A program made the position numbers and the translations under genes. Below are positions 51,987-63,660 of a stretch of DNA of 64,000 nt, one piece after another (within the stretch, counting starts at the first letter, position 1; the number at the start of each line of letters is the position of its first letter). Source of the stretch: Aldrovandia affinis. Taxonomy: Eukaryota > Chordata > Actinopteri > Notacanthiformes > Halosauridae. Location of the stretch: the NCBI GenBank assembly GCA_029706075.1, contig JAINUG010000048.1, positions 1,668,501-1,732,500 of the forward strand, written 5' to 3'. The notes beneath the pieces were generated by a model that saw only the letters and a program-made list of their open reading frames with translations, did not search any database and was not told where the DNA came from.

Positions 51987-52619
51987 CCCTAAATATATCT
52001 ACTGCTCTCCCTGCACTGAACGAATTACTGCCAAAACAGAGACACCAAGTCGATAAAAATACTATACACCGAGGTGGTTCCGAACAGTCAGGTGCAGAAA
52101 TTTCTAAATGGAAACAACACTTAAAGCGAATTAGAAAACTTTCGGTCCGGTTGTCTGTAGTAAGAGAGCTAGTAGCAGCCAACTGAAACGGCTATACGAT
52201 CAACGCTTGAAATATAACAATTAAATTTAAGCCAACAAAAGCTAGTTAGCTAGTATATTTCCCTGCTCTTGGATTTGCTCCTGAGAGGGCCTCGCGTCAG
52301 CTGGGTGTAATGCCAAATCTGTAACTTTTTAACAAGCTTTCCGAAGCTAGACGGGGAAAAAATAGAAAATTCCCTTTCTGTCCCCTAATGGCGAGAAACA
52401 TTTACCTTAAGAGCAAATCTTTGATCCTTTTACCCTTTCTAATGACCAAACGCCAAACCCTAAGCAAAAATACAAAACACAATCCCAATAATATCCCAAC
52501 AGCAACAAACAATCCGCTCAAACTCTCCGCACGTATGACACAGCAATCCCGTCAGGCAAAGCGATTTCCCGTCAAGCAAAGCAAAATTACACACAGGGTG
52601 AAACATGTCACATCCCAAC

Positions 52620-53000
52620 TCTCTCTCTCCTTCTTCCTCTCACTCGTTCACTCTGTTCTTTTCTCCCCGTCTGTCATCCATGCACTTCTCTTCTGTCTCT
52701 CTTCTGTTTGTTTCTCTCTCTATTCCTCCCCTTCTATTGCTCTTCTTCTCTCGTTTTGCTGTCCTACCATTTCTTTCTTTCCCTCTCCTTCATCTCCATG
52801 CCTCTCTCCCACTTTATCCAGTTTTCTCCCCTTCTTTCTCTCTGAATATCTCTCTTTCACCATCCTCTCAACTCTTTCTCTACCTGTCTGTGATCTGTCT
52901 CTTTTCCTTTTTTTCTCTCCCTCTGTCTCTCCCTTCCTGTATGACTCTCTCTCTGAATCTTTCCCTCCCTTCCTCCCTCCCTTCTTTTTCCTTCTGTACT
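52620..53000. repeat. Pyrimidine-rich low-complexity tract
   Basis: About 380 bases of nearly pure C/T on the + strand (purine-rich on the nrxn2 mRNA strand) with scattered CTCTCT. It creates long open frames of Ser/Leu/Phe, which are artefacts. Confidence 0.85.
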
Positions 53001-54557
53001 CCCTGAGGATGGCGTTGCTGACGTGCCTGCTGAGAATTCCTTGTTTTTCTATTTAGCATAAATAGCTCTCCCAAACAAGCTGAATCACAAACAGTCCCCA
53101 AATTAAGACGTTACACAAAGGCACGCTGAAACAATAGTCAGCGCACTGTGACAGCTGTACCCCCCCCATCCCACAGTAGGTCGGCCTGCTCTTTCCCAGA
53201 CACAACTATCTGCACCACTAAACAAATCAGCATTTCAGGAGAATAAAGTATGTCTGTTCTTCAATATAAATTCAGTAGAGTTCCTCTATCCAGTAATATC
53301 CCAAAATGCATGTTTCTCCTCATCTTTTTTAAATAGGAACATATTTTTGATGTATCTTTTTTAAATGAGCCATGGCTCATCGCTTGACTGTTAATTCGAG
53401 GGGGCGCACACTCCACCGAACAGTGAGCAGCCAGCACTTGCGGGCAAACTGGCAGCCTAGCTGTACAGGTTGATTGCAGATGCCAATTGACTAGAGGAGT
53501 TACTATTGTGTAATGAAGCAGGGTGTACCCTGTCAACTGAAACCTTCCCTCCATGGTTATGGCTACATGCTGGATCCTCAGCACCAGTTAAATATACATA
53601 TTTTCTTATGGCAGTGTGTGAAACACATGATGGAAATTGGTGCAAACCCTCTCGCCAATGAATAAAAAAATGAATCTTTACAATAATTAACACCTCTCTC
53701 TAGCACCGTGTTTCTGAAAGCGAATTTTCCACTCTTTTCTTCCCCTCTATCATGATATACACACTTCTAAAATAGTTAACCATAAGCATAAACATATTTA
53801 GATCTGTGATTTTTAATGACAGTATTTTTCTCATGTAATGAGCTTTTATATTTGGGAAGAACAAAAGCAGTGATATTCTGGCAAAGTCAGCTTTTATGGT
53901 CTTGCAAATATGAACTCTAATTTCTGGGGTCTGAACAAAAAAAGTCAGCTTATAACTTTAGACTTTAGATTGACATTAGCCTTTCAAGTCAAAATGCATC
54001 ATTTGCTGTCACTCATGTTCAATCTAAATTCCTTAAACCTGAAGCATACCTGTCGGTCATAATCTACTTAAAAGTGTGTCAGCATTTAAGTTTGTGTACA
54101 AGTTTATTAGAACAGAGAAAAACCATATCATGGAATATTCATGTTGCAATTGACTTTTCCTAGCATGATCAGTCTTGGTGGTTCTCAAGTGGACAACCAT
54201 TTTCTTGTTCTGAAATGATTGGGCAATGTACATAGAAACTATCATGGGACCAACAGCCACCCACTGCTGTTGTGCCCTCTTAAATACTGGGCAGGAAGTT
54301 ATTCATGCAGACTGATCCAGAAAAGCAGTGACCAGCGCTTGACAAGCCGCTGGCCAATCAGATCACAGCTGGCTCTTCAGAACTAAGAACTGATGCTGGC
54401 TGGTACAGAGAGGTTACTGAATTGTGAGGGCAAGGGACCAGTAGGACCAATCACAGCTGCATGTGGAAGAGGAGGAGGGGTCACAGCAAGTGGGACTGGG
54501 CCGCTGTTGGACTTCAGGGCCGCAATGGTGGACTCAGAACTGCCCGAACGGACTCAC

Positions 54558-54636
54558 CAGTTCCTGGTTCACACTCCTCAAGGTCCTCATCATCGCTAGG
54601 GCACTCCGCTGATGCCACCAGCAGGTCATCGGTGTT
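54558..54636 (-). CDS. nrxn2: Neurexin-2, 79-nt linker exon before SS5
   Basis: Minus strand: ..ctgtttcag|AACACCGAT..GGAACTG|gtgagtc. It encodes [20 protein letters not shown] then ECEPGT and one base of the next codon, the highly conserved acidic juxta-stalk segment of vertebrate neurexins. It joins the upstream exon in phase 0 and the terminal exon with a 1+2 split codon (Gly). Both splice sites are canonical. Confidence 0.95.
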
Positions 54637-55389
54637 CTGAAACAGAGGTGGAGGGGGACAGAGGTATGACTACAAATGCAACACCAGTGGTCTTTACCCT
54701 CTAAAATAAAAAGGAAGTGCAAGGTTCACACTATGACTGACTACCAATAGTAGACCTCAAACCAATACTTAAAATGAAAAAGATTTAAGCTGAGATAGCC
54801 TTTAATTAAATTAATCATTTGACACATTATTTCAAATGAGGAGCCTGTACCTTCTGCAGATGAACCTTTGGCCTGTCAAGCCTTTTTGAATGCCGTACCC
54901 CTTCAGCATCATTTTTCACCTTGAATGCCTGCAGTTTCAGCTCGCCAAAACTTCCACTAAAACTTTTGTTGGCTTTTCACATGTCACCTTTTATTTGTCC
55001 CCACACCACACAAATGGCTGTGATTGACAACATCAGCTGGAGTGTCAATAAGCCAGTAAATACAATGCACACAGCTTGGGAATAAAATAACTTTTCTATG
55101 CGTTTTCTCTCTTTCTAGCTTTCTCTCCCTCTATCTTTCTCAGCCTTCCTGGGTGCTGGAGTCTCCCTGGATGTGCCAGCGTTGATATTCCAGACGAGGT
55201 CACAGTGATTGAAACCACACTTTCAAGACTACTGCTGCAGTTGATTGAATGCATCAATTTGTACTGAGTCCAGGCACATAGGTCTCCTTACCCTCTTAAT
55301 CAGGGGCCATAGTGCACCTCAGCGCAGCTGGGCTCTCTCACATGGAAGCTTTGATAATAAAGTCAATAAGTGGCAGAGCCTGCATTACT

Positions 55390-55590
55390 CCTGCATAACG
55401 GCTCCATCACTTATCACTCTTATCCAGGCTGACTTACATAGCTGACATTTTATATATCATTCATTATGACTTATGCAGCTCAATATTCACAGAGGCGTAC
55501 ACAATAACACTGTCCCACTTCCACCAAAAAATAAAGCGTGACCTTCTGGTTATGTCCAATTCCCGTCCAATGTATTACACCACGATGCCA
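55390..55590 (-). repeat. Degenerate SINE-like sequence
   Basis: Contains tcttatccaggctgacttac and a degraded tRNA-like half (ccttctggttatgtccaatt, then cccgtccaatgtattacacc). Related in layout to the SINE at 45.44 kb but heavily diverged. Confidence 0.5.
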
Positions 55591-56454
55591 CCTGCTTCTT
55601 TTTCAAAAGCTGCTCTGAAAATTCATTAATTCTCATGAAAGTGCTAAATTAAGTACCATGCGGGTGCTCTTATGGACCGTGTCATATGAACTTCAAAAAC
55701 AGTGCCAAAAGGTGTCAAATGTGGTTATAATCTGAATTAATTTTTGAACCAGAATAAAGTATCAACTGACAAAGTACAATCTTCAGATAAAAGGCATAAA
55801 ATAAATCTAACACCATGTAGCATGATGCTCTGTATTACCTCAGTAAAATAGGGCCACAAGAGAATTATAGATGCAACAGGCATTCCACAAAATGGAGGGA
55901 GTATGACCCATTGTCTCCCCCTAGTGGTGCAAAATCAAACAAAAATCTGGAAATCCAAAATTTCATTACATTTAAATGTTGTTTTGATCACCTCTTGCTT
56001 TTTGTGGTGACTTTATAAGGGTTGTGTGAATGTTGTCCATTTTCATCTTTGTCATATTTGGGATAGTTAAGATAAAAAGAATATGGGGACATTTGCAGAA
56101 AAGGTTTCCTGTGAATATAATGTGTCACTCTCAACCTCAAAATAAATATGGTTAGGGTGATCCCCAGCACTCCCAGACTGCTGGTGATGAATGGGCCAGT
56201 TGGTCAGAAAGGTCTGAATGGGCCAGTTGGTCAGAGCTTTGTTCATCAATGCCAGTGCCACACCCACTGGACCTTACTTCAGAAATTCAAACATTCAAAC
56301 AGAAAACTTTCTCAAACAAACAACAACAAAAAAATGCACTAACCTTTTCTTTCCCGGTGTTACAGGTATGGTATGCAGCTGCCAACAATGACGTCTATCC
56401 CTGTATTACTGCACTGATCTCTTTCGAGAACAATGATTGATCATGTATTACTGC

Positions 56455-56520
56455 ACATCTTGTAAGTCGCTCTGGATAAGAGTGTCTGATAAATGCTTAA
56501 AATTTAAAAATGTAAAATGC
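56455..56520 (+). repeat. L2-type 3' tail, orphan copy
   Basis: Carries cttgtaagtcgctctggata, agagtgtctgataaatgctt, then aaaatttaaaaatg. Body absent. Confidence 0.78.
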
Positions 56521-57476
56521 AAACAGCAACTGAGACTCCCAAGCCACTACAAAAAGGAACACAGAATGTCCTCTCCTTATTGATTAACTATTTCTTAGGT
56601 ATTGTGGCCCAGATTGACAAAGCATTCTGGGTAAGCAGGATTGTATCAAAACATAATTCGAAGAGTGCATATGAAGCTGCAGAATAGAGCGCATTCTCTT
56701 TTGAGGCAGGGTAGTTGTGAGGGTAAGATTGGTTCAGTATCTGCCAGCTCCATATTGGGGCCAATGCAGGGGGGAGACACACAATGATTATACTTTTCTA
56801 ATGTGGTTTTATAATGGTGTACCAAGAGGGGGTGAAGCCTACATCAAAGGTGCTATCAAAGCTTTATTTCACCTTCAAAGCTTTATACACTGTGATCAAA
56901 GAGTCAAGCGGTGAATTTCTCTCAGCTTTTGCCCACATTTCATTCACTTTCCTTACTTCTTATAACCCACCTCTAATGTCCACAATACTCTGCAGAACTG
57001 CAGAACTCTCATTAAAAGATGCAGTACTGCAACATTAGCTTTGCCTGACTGTATTTATAGTGCAATTACCACGCTTGCTCTTGCGCAAAATTCCCTCCGC
57101 TCTTCACAATAGGCCCCCAATCCACTGTGCTGGAATCAGTGGGCTTGTTGGGGAATGTGAGTAAGTGCACAATGCTAATGTAAATACACCCTGACTAATG
57201 CATACGTAATGTAGATTGGTTTACAAAAGCATGACAGTACACCACATTGCTCCCCAGTCTTGTATCATTCCTCTGCCCCTCCTCCTTCTTCACCTCTACC
57301 CTCCCCCTCTCCCTCCCTGTTCCCACTCTGTCCTATGATGTAGATAGATACTGAGCCTTAGCTCTGGCACCCAATTTAATATTTTTTTACAAAATGGTTG
57401 TCTTTAGGGTTGTGATATAGGATGACCAGCCAATCATGCAGCCAATAGAGGGGCACCAAAAATGTATTGGTATCGA

Positions 57477-57517
57477 TAGCTAGCTAGCTAACTATGCTAA
57501 CGTTAGCTAGCTAGCTA
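57477..57517. repeat. Perfect 16-bp inverted repeat (AGCT-rich palindrome)
   Basis: tagctagctagctaac (57477-57492) and gttagctagctagcta (57502-57517) are exact reverse complements with a 9-base loop. The arms are also tandem TAGC. Confidence 0.9.
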
Positions 57518-58041
57518 AAATTAGTGATTGTATAGATTTCTCCAATATATTTCAATGAATTTTTACCATCATTTGATTTGAACATCAATAACATGAAATA
57601 TAGTAAGTAATTAGGGCATATTCTAACTGCCTGCTTTATATGTGGGTACAGTAATTAACCAGCCACTACCTATTGGAGTATTTGGGGCGCGAGCTATATA
57701 ATTTCTTAACAATGTTAAATACCTCCAAACATCGCATTATGCCTTTAATGGTGTTCTCATGGCGATTTTAGTATCAATAATGTTACAGACAGTAAATATT
57801 TACCTTAGGAAATCCCACTCATTGACAGAAAGCGTTCAAGTTGTCAAATTCAATAAGTGAGAAGATTGCAAAACAGACTTTGGAGAGGGGAGAGGGTTGG
57901 GGGGATTCACAAGTGACAGATAACATGGCCGGACGGGAGATGAGCGCTAACCATAGAATTTGACACATTGCTCAGACCAGAACAATTTTAGCCTACTTAT
58001 TCAGTGCTCCCTCAGATACAAGTTACAACATCATTGTAATG

Positions 58042-59584
58042 TACACCCATGGCCAAAAGTTTTGAGAATGACACAAATATAAATTTTCACAAAGTCTGCT
58101 GCCTCAGTTTTTATGATGGCAATTTGCATATACTCCAGAATGTTATGAAGAGTGATCAGATGAATTACAATTAATTGCAAAGTCCCTCTTTGCCATGAAA
58201 ATGAACTTAATCCCAAAAAAACATTTACACTGCATTTCAGCCCTGCCACAAAAGGAATAGCTGACATCATGCCAGTGATTCTCTCGTTAACACAGGTGAG
58301 AGTGTTGATGAGGACAAGGCTGGAGATCACTCTGTCATGCTGATTGAGTTAGAATAACAGACTGGAAGCTTTAAAAGGAGGGTGGTGCTTGAAATCATTG
58401 TTCTTCCTCTGTTAACCATGGTTACCTGCAAGGAAACAGGTGCAGTCATCATTGCTTTGCACAAAAAGGGCTTCACAGGCAAGGATATTGCTGCTAGTAA
58501 GATTGCACCTAAATCAACCATTTATCGGATCATCAAGAACTTCAAGGAGAGAGGTTCAATTGTTGTGAAGAAGGCTTCACAGGACCGTCTCCTAAAGTTG
58601 ATTCAGCTGTGGGATCGGGGCACCACCAGTGCAAAGCTTGCTCAGGAATGGCAGCAGGCAGGTGTGAGTGCATCTGCACGCACAGTGAGGCGAAGACTTT
58701 TGGAGGATGGCCTGGTGTCAAGAAGGGTAGCAAAGAAGCCACTTCTCTCCAGGAAAAACATCAGGGACAGACTGATATTCTGTAAAAGGTACAGGGATTG
58801 GACTGCTGAGGACTGGGGTAAAGTCATTTTCTCTGATGAATCCCCTTTCCGATTATTTGGGGCATCCGGAAAAAAGCTTGTCCGGAGAAGAAAAGGTGAG
58901 CGCTACCATCAGTCCTGTGTCATGCCAACAGTAAAGCATCCTGAGACCATTCATGTGTGGGGTTGCTTCTCAGCCAAGGGAGTGGGCTCACTCACAATTT
59001 TGCCTAAGAACACAGCCATGAATAAAGAATGGTACCAAAACATCCTCCGAGAGCAACTTCTCCCAACCATCCAAGAACAGTTTGGTGACGAACAATGCCT
59101 TTTCCAGCATGATGGAGCACCTTGCCATAAGGAAAAAGTGATAACTAAGTGGCTCGGAGAACAAAACATCAACATTTTGGGTCCATGGCCAGGAAACTCC
59201 CCAGACCTTAATCCCATTGAGCATTTGTGGTCAATCCTCAAGTGGCGGGTAGACAAACAAAAACCCACAAATTCTGACAAACTCCAAGCATTGATTATGC
59301 AAGAATGGGCTGCCATCAGTCCGGATGTGGTCCAGAAGTTAATTGACAGCATGCCAGGGTGAATTGCAGAGGTCTTGAAAAAGAAGGGTCAACACTGCAA
59401 ATATTGACTCTTTGCATAAACTTAATGTAATTGTCAATAAAAGCCTTTGACACTTGTGAAATGCTTGTAATTATACTTCAGTATACCACAGTAACATCTG
59501 ACAAAAAGATCTAAAAACACTGAAGCAGCAAACTTTGTGAAAACCAATACTTGTGTCATTCTCAAAACGTTTACCAATACAGTA
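58042..59584 (+). mobile_element. Tc1-like transposon, near complete (copy F)
   Basis: Inverted ends of about 60-70 bp: left (58042-58112) ggccaaaagttttgagaatg acacaaat.., and right (59510-59584), reversed, with ttttgagaatgacacaagta and tttgctgcttcag. Both are bounded by TA. One transposase ORF runs between them, with an AATAAA-type signal after it (59437-59442). It is the youngest-looking DNA transposon in the window. It lies antisense to nrxn2 within an intron. Confidence 0.95.
58418..59362 (+). pseudogene. Tc1-like transposase, almost intact; linker deletion and premature stop
   Basis: Start chosen at accATGg (58418); the frame opens 12 codons earlier only at a GTG. Residues 1-54 form the first helix-turn-helix (GFTGKDIAASKIAPKSTIYR). 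The second follows with TVRRRLLEDGLVSRR. The DDE core is present: VIFSDESPF (first Asp), CLFQHDGAPCHK (second Asp) and [17 protein letters not shown] (Glu). Two defects show. The basic GRPR-type linker expected after KKAS is absent (junction 58579/58580, KKAS-QDRLL). A TGA at 59360, where Arg (CGA) is expected, cuts off the last 15 codons, which continue in frame to another TGA at 59405-59407. The protein is 314 residues here. Confidence 0.92.
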
Positions 59585-60929
59585 TGTACTCATAAAATTG
59601 ATGTAAAGCACAGATTTGGCTTAAAAAATTAAAATTGCATATATGCATGTGCCCCTTCACTCTGAATGAGAATGACGCCACTGAGGATGACCGATGCTGG
59701 ATCACCACTCGGGGGCACTACTTACCCAGAGCATCTCCTCTGGGTCTCTATCCCTCCAATTCTGGCTCAACTTGCCCCTAACTGTCCCACGCTTCCTGCC
59801 CCTGTCTCTTGCCCCTGTCGTTTCAGAACAGTGCTGGGGACACAAGTCTGCCCAAATGTACTCACACGCCCATTGGTGCCATGCAGGCGAACTCAGCGGC
59901 TCGAGAAAATGTGTCATCTATTTGTGGAACAAAGGAACGGATACCGACAACAAGGGTGATCAACTGACTTTCGATCTGAAAGACAACAGTAGGCACTTGG
60001 TCCCAGTTTCAGCTGGTTCACTTCTGGTGCTGTCAGCGATGCTGGGAAGGAAGCAGGCATGGTCGATCGCCTACAGGATGATGTAACTGGCTTCAGGGTG
60101 ATGCTCATTTTCAGAGCCCAACTCTTTTTTAATGAAGTTTGCTGTAGATGACCAAGTTCAATAGCTGTTTCTGGTACAGTAAGAAAACCCCCTTGAACTA
60201 ACACCATTGTACTTCACCCTGCTTCTGACACACCCTGCCTAATTTTGCTGACAATTGAAATGATGATATGATGGATGTTTTCAGAAAGCACACCCTTTAA
60301 ACAAAGCATCACCATTTTCAACAGAAATCAACAGAAGTTTACTGATGTTTATTGCAGTGTATTAGCTTGGCTCTCAGTTTTAACTGCACACATTTCCCTG
60401 GGGCTTGTAATTGTCAATTCTCTGGGACAGAATCAGGTCACACAAAGAATGTGGTTAGTTCATGGTCTGGCTAGTTTTGCTGCTGCCTTTCCCAGTTACC
60501 TTGACACCCGGGGGACCCATGATGCGAGGCTCTGAAGTCCCTGGTGATGCGTTTATAATGGCATCTGATTTGGGGAAATTCCATATCAGGTAAGTGAGAG
60601 ATTGTGACTTGTATAGTTTGTGTCGTTATCACTTACATCATGTCTGTCACACTAACAACATTCACACATATGCTGAAATAGATACGGTTCAGGTACAATC
60701 AAACAGGGTGTTCATAAATTAGATTTCAGTACATCACATAAGAGTGATTTACTGATGATTAAAAAGATTAAATTAAAATTTCGGAAACACTGAAGTGGCA
60801 AAATTGACTTTAATGGGGACCTTGTCCCTCGTCACCACTGACTGTTCTACCTGAATGCACCCTTTTGATTTCGGTGAGGGCTTTGACAGGAACAGCCACA
60901 GCTAATTTGTGTAAATGGCGCTTCATGAA
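59585..60929. other. nrxn2 intron sequence between two Tc1-like elements
   Basis: No exon or repeat was recognised. A 130-codon + strand frame at 59694-60086 has no identifiable domain. Confidence 0.5.
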
Positions 60930-61238
60930 CTACAGTGATTATAATAAGTATTAATTTGGCATTTTTCACATTTTATTTTCTTACTTCATGGAATTTAATT
61001 GGGATTTATTGCCACTGATCAACACAAAATACTCTATAATGTCAAATATAAAAACAACTCTCAATCTTTCATTAATTACAAATGAAAAACAGACAATAGT
61101 TGATTACATAAGTATTTATCCCCTTGACTTAATATTTGGTAGAAGCACTGTTAGATGCAATTACAGCTGTGAGTCTGTTTGAGTAAGTCTTTACCAGCTT
61201 TGTACATCTTGACATTGCAATTTTCAGCCATAACTTCT

Positions 61239-61474
61239 TCACAAAATTATTGGAGCTCCATCAGGTTGGATGGGGACTAGTGGTGAACAGCAATTTTCAA
61301 ATCTCCAGGCCACTCCAGGACATTGATTGTTTTGGTTTTTATACCACTCAAATTTGGCTTTTGCTGTATGCTTTGGGTCATTGTCCTGCTGGAATTTAAA
61401 TCTTCTCCCAAGTCCCAGGTCTCTTGCAGACTGCAGCAGGTTTTCCTCCAAGATTTATCTATATCTTGCTCCAT
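61239..61474 (-). pseudogene. Tc1-like transposase fragment lacking the third catalytic residue
   Basis: Second-Asp block [18 protein letters not shown] is present. The following block reads [13 protein letters not shown], where relatives have [20 protein letters not shown]. About 15 residues carrying the third acid are therefore deleted. A frameshift lies between the two blocks (about 61340). Confidence 0.8.
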
Positions 61475-61765
61475 CCATTTTGCCTTCTATTTTGACAGGT
61501 TTTCCAATCCCAGAAGCAGAGAAACATCTCCATAGAATTAGTTTAGCTTGCGCCAAACTTTATCCTCTAAATCTTGGTCTCAACAGACCATAGAACCTTC
61601 CTCCACTTGGTTTGAGAGTCTCTCACATGCCTTCTGGCAAACTCCAGGCAAGATTTCATGTGAGTTTTCTTCAACAATGTTTTTCTTTTTGCCACCCTCC
61701 CATAAAGTGCAGATTTATGAAGTGCCTGGACTATTGTTGTCCCATGGACAGTTTCTCCCACTTAT

Positions 61766-61794
61766 GCAATCAATCAATCAATCAATCAATCAAT
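61766..61794. repeat. (AATC)n microsatellite
   Basis: Seven AATC units inside copy G. Confidence 0.9.
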
Positions 61795-62089
61795 TATTGT
61801 TTAAAAACAAAAAACTTCAGAGTTGCTTTTTTCATCTGACATTATATAATATTAATTAGTGGGCAAGTGGCAGAAAATCAGTGACAAGAAATCCCAGTTA
61901 AAATCAATTTTGATTCCATGAAGTAAGAAAATAAAATGTGAAAAATGCCCAAAAATGAACTGTATATAGTGAAAATGTCAGGAAAACATTGAGTCCCTGA
62001 AATCACATGATTTTTTTCATGGATTCAATCACATGCTCTTGCTCTGACTTGCTGTTACAGATTCCAAATCTATGGAGAACAACCTATGA

Positions 62090-62260
62090 TTTCATCTCAT
62101 CTCATCTCATCTTCAGACCTTATTCCTAGTTTGCTGCCTATCCCAGCATGCATTGGGGCGAGAGGCAGGAATACACCCTGACAGGTCGCCAATCCATCCA
62201 CTGCACCACCGGGCAATTTAGACTCTCCAATTAGCCCCACTTTGGATGATTTGCAACAAG
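62090..62260 (-). repeat. Retroelement 3' fragment (SINE/LINE tail type)
   Basis: On the + strand it begins with catctcatctcatctcatct, then has gacaggtcgccaatccatcc and gggcaatttagactctccaa. This is a dispersed fish repeat whose 3' tail, on the minus strand, is the GATGA-type tandem. Assignment to a named family is not possible by eye. Confidence 0.6.
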
Positions 62261-63660
62261 ATTCGAACCCGAGATTTATGCACTGGGGCCCACCTATGGA
62301 CAAGCATTTATTGGGGACGGATCTGACAGGTTGGGATCCCAATCTGCGGGTTGGGATCCGGACTTTGGGGTGTGTGTCCATATTATTGTCATTTGAAGTT
62401 GTGTTTTATACACATGTTAAACATATACATGAATACACTGTTAAACAGATTCAATTTAACGCCATTGCTTTTACATGCATGCTAATTCCATGTCTATCTC
62501 TGAACACCTGTATTGTTAACTACATGCTTACTATCAGAATTCTGTTGTCAGAAGTCAGTTGCATTTCCATGACTCCCATTCATTACATCCAATGACTCAA
62601 ATTCAAAGGAAATACATGCACATGCACTGGTTTTTCAGGTACTAGAAAACATATGAAAGTATGAAAGAACAGATGTGCATATTCTTTCTATTCAGCGACA
62701 AATAAATTGAATTACCAATGTCTTAACAGCATATTTGAATATATAGACCTGAATCCCATTTATAACAGGTTCTTATCAAAAACAAATTCAAATTTGGTGG
62801 GCCGTGGGATTAGAAACGGGTACCATCTGCTTTAATATCAATGAGGCTTAGGCCCAAACATAAAATATGATACAATGCTATGCTATGCAATGCAATTAAT
62901 ACATAATTAACAGCATAGGACATGCAAATGAGGGATGCAATATTTCACTGGATATGCACGGTCACTTATTAGCCTTTTTCTGTGATCACAGGACATCATT
63001 AACTTTGATCAAGAACAGCTGCTCAGAATAATGGCTGTTTCTCATTGTTGGCTAATTGTGCTTCAGACGTCCACAGTTTGCTCATAAATTATACTGTTTC
63101 AGTGCAGCAGCCACAAACACAGAAGTAGTGGTCAAAAAACTAAAGATTTCCTGGCAACACGTAGGCAACATTTCACTTTGTCTCAGCTTGCGCCTTCTTT
63201 AATTCCTGCACTATTTCTGGTTACAGCAACTCATAATGAAATCAAATCTGGAGACCTGGGTCCATTTGTCATTTATATAAATACATATATATATATCAAT
63301 ATATAAAAAAGTATAATTTCCTACATTACTTCAAGTGATTTGAGAGAATTCTCCAAGAAACATATTTGTTGCTTATGATTTATAACTGAATGACAGTCAA
63401 AACCATAATATCAAAACAAAACACCCTCTACAGTACATTTTGATGTCTTTTTACCTGCAGAAAGCAAGTGTATTTCCACCAAGTGTGTTTCCACCTCTCC
63501 TTTTGTGACATACCAATAGACATGTGCTTCCTCAACATATAGAATCACATCCTTCATTTTATCCACCAACACAACTACAACCTCACCATACGCACCATTT
63601 CTGAGATAAGCAAGTGCACTTAACCCACGGCCCCAACCCCTCCACTGTCCCCATCCTAAC

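Larger units (their letters stand above)
48353..52190 (-). mobile_element. CR1-clade LINE, nearly full length
   Basis: On the minus strand, in order: ORF1 (51986-51033), an endonuclease (51117-50155, frameshifted), reverse-transcriptase blocks (about 49980-48865) and a C-terminal block (48810-48409). The 3' end is gggccaaacggcccattatg with a ttcttatgttcttatg tail (48353-48369), as in CR1-type elements. The 5' end is not sharply defined and could extend to about 52.6 kb. It has the same orientation as nrxn2. Several frameshifts and a deletion between FADD and the C-terminal block show it is dead. Confidence 0.9.
43011..54557 (-). other. nrxn2: nrxn2 last intron (about 11.5 kb)
   Basis: Bounded by donor gtgagtc (from 54557 downward) and acceptor tcctag (43008-43010). 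It contains the CR1 LINE, a SINE at 45440-45610, an L2 tail at 46970-47035, a poly-T/A run near 43628-43650 and microsatellites. No other gene was recognised. Confidence 0.85.
60930..61975 (-). mobile_element. Tc1-like transposon, internally deleted (copy G)
   Basis: Inverted ends share ggcatttttcacattttatt and ttcttacttcatggaat (left 60955-61004, right 61894-61954 reversed); the outermost bases are diverged, so limits are approximate. The minus strand has transposase pieces: [20 protein letters not shown] then [16 protein letters not shown] (second catalytic Asp) and, in the next frame, [15 protein letters not shown]. Shorter than a full element by about 0.5 kb. Confidence 0.88.
54637..63660 (-). 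other. nrxn2: nrxn2 intron (about 9 kb)
   Basis: Bounded by donor gttagg (from 63660 downward) and acceptor tttcag. It contains a degenerate SINE (about 55390-55590), an L2 tail (56455-56520), a perfect 16-bp-arm palindrome (57477-57517), two Tc1-like elements and a candidate conserved non-coding stretch (62860-63070). Confidence 0.85.

Noticed and set aside
51118..52056. Plus-strand frames of 108 and 196 codons
   Set aside because: Antisense of the CR1 ORF1, whose minus-strand reading has clear SGNH and Cys motifs.
52388..53056. 222-codon frame rich in Ser, Leu and Phe
   Set aside because: Made by the pyrimidine-rich tract; no domain, repeats of CTCTCT/TTCTTC type.
61766..61794. Short regular repeats as a CRISPR array
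   Set aside because: Simple AATC microsatellite without spacers, in a eukaryotic genome.
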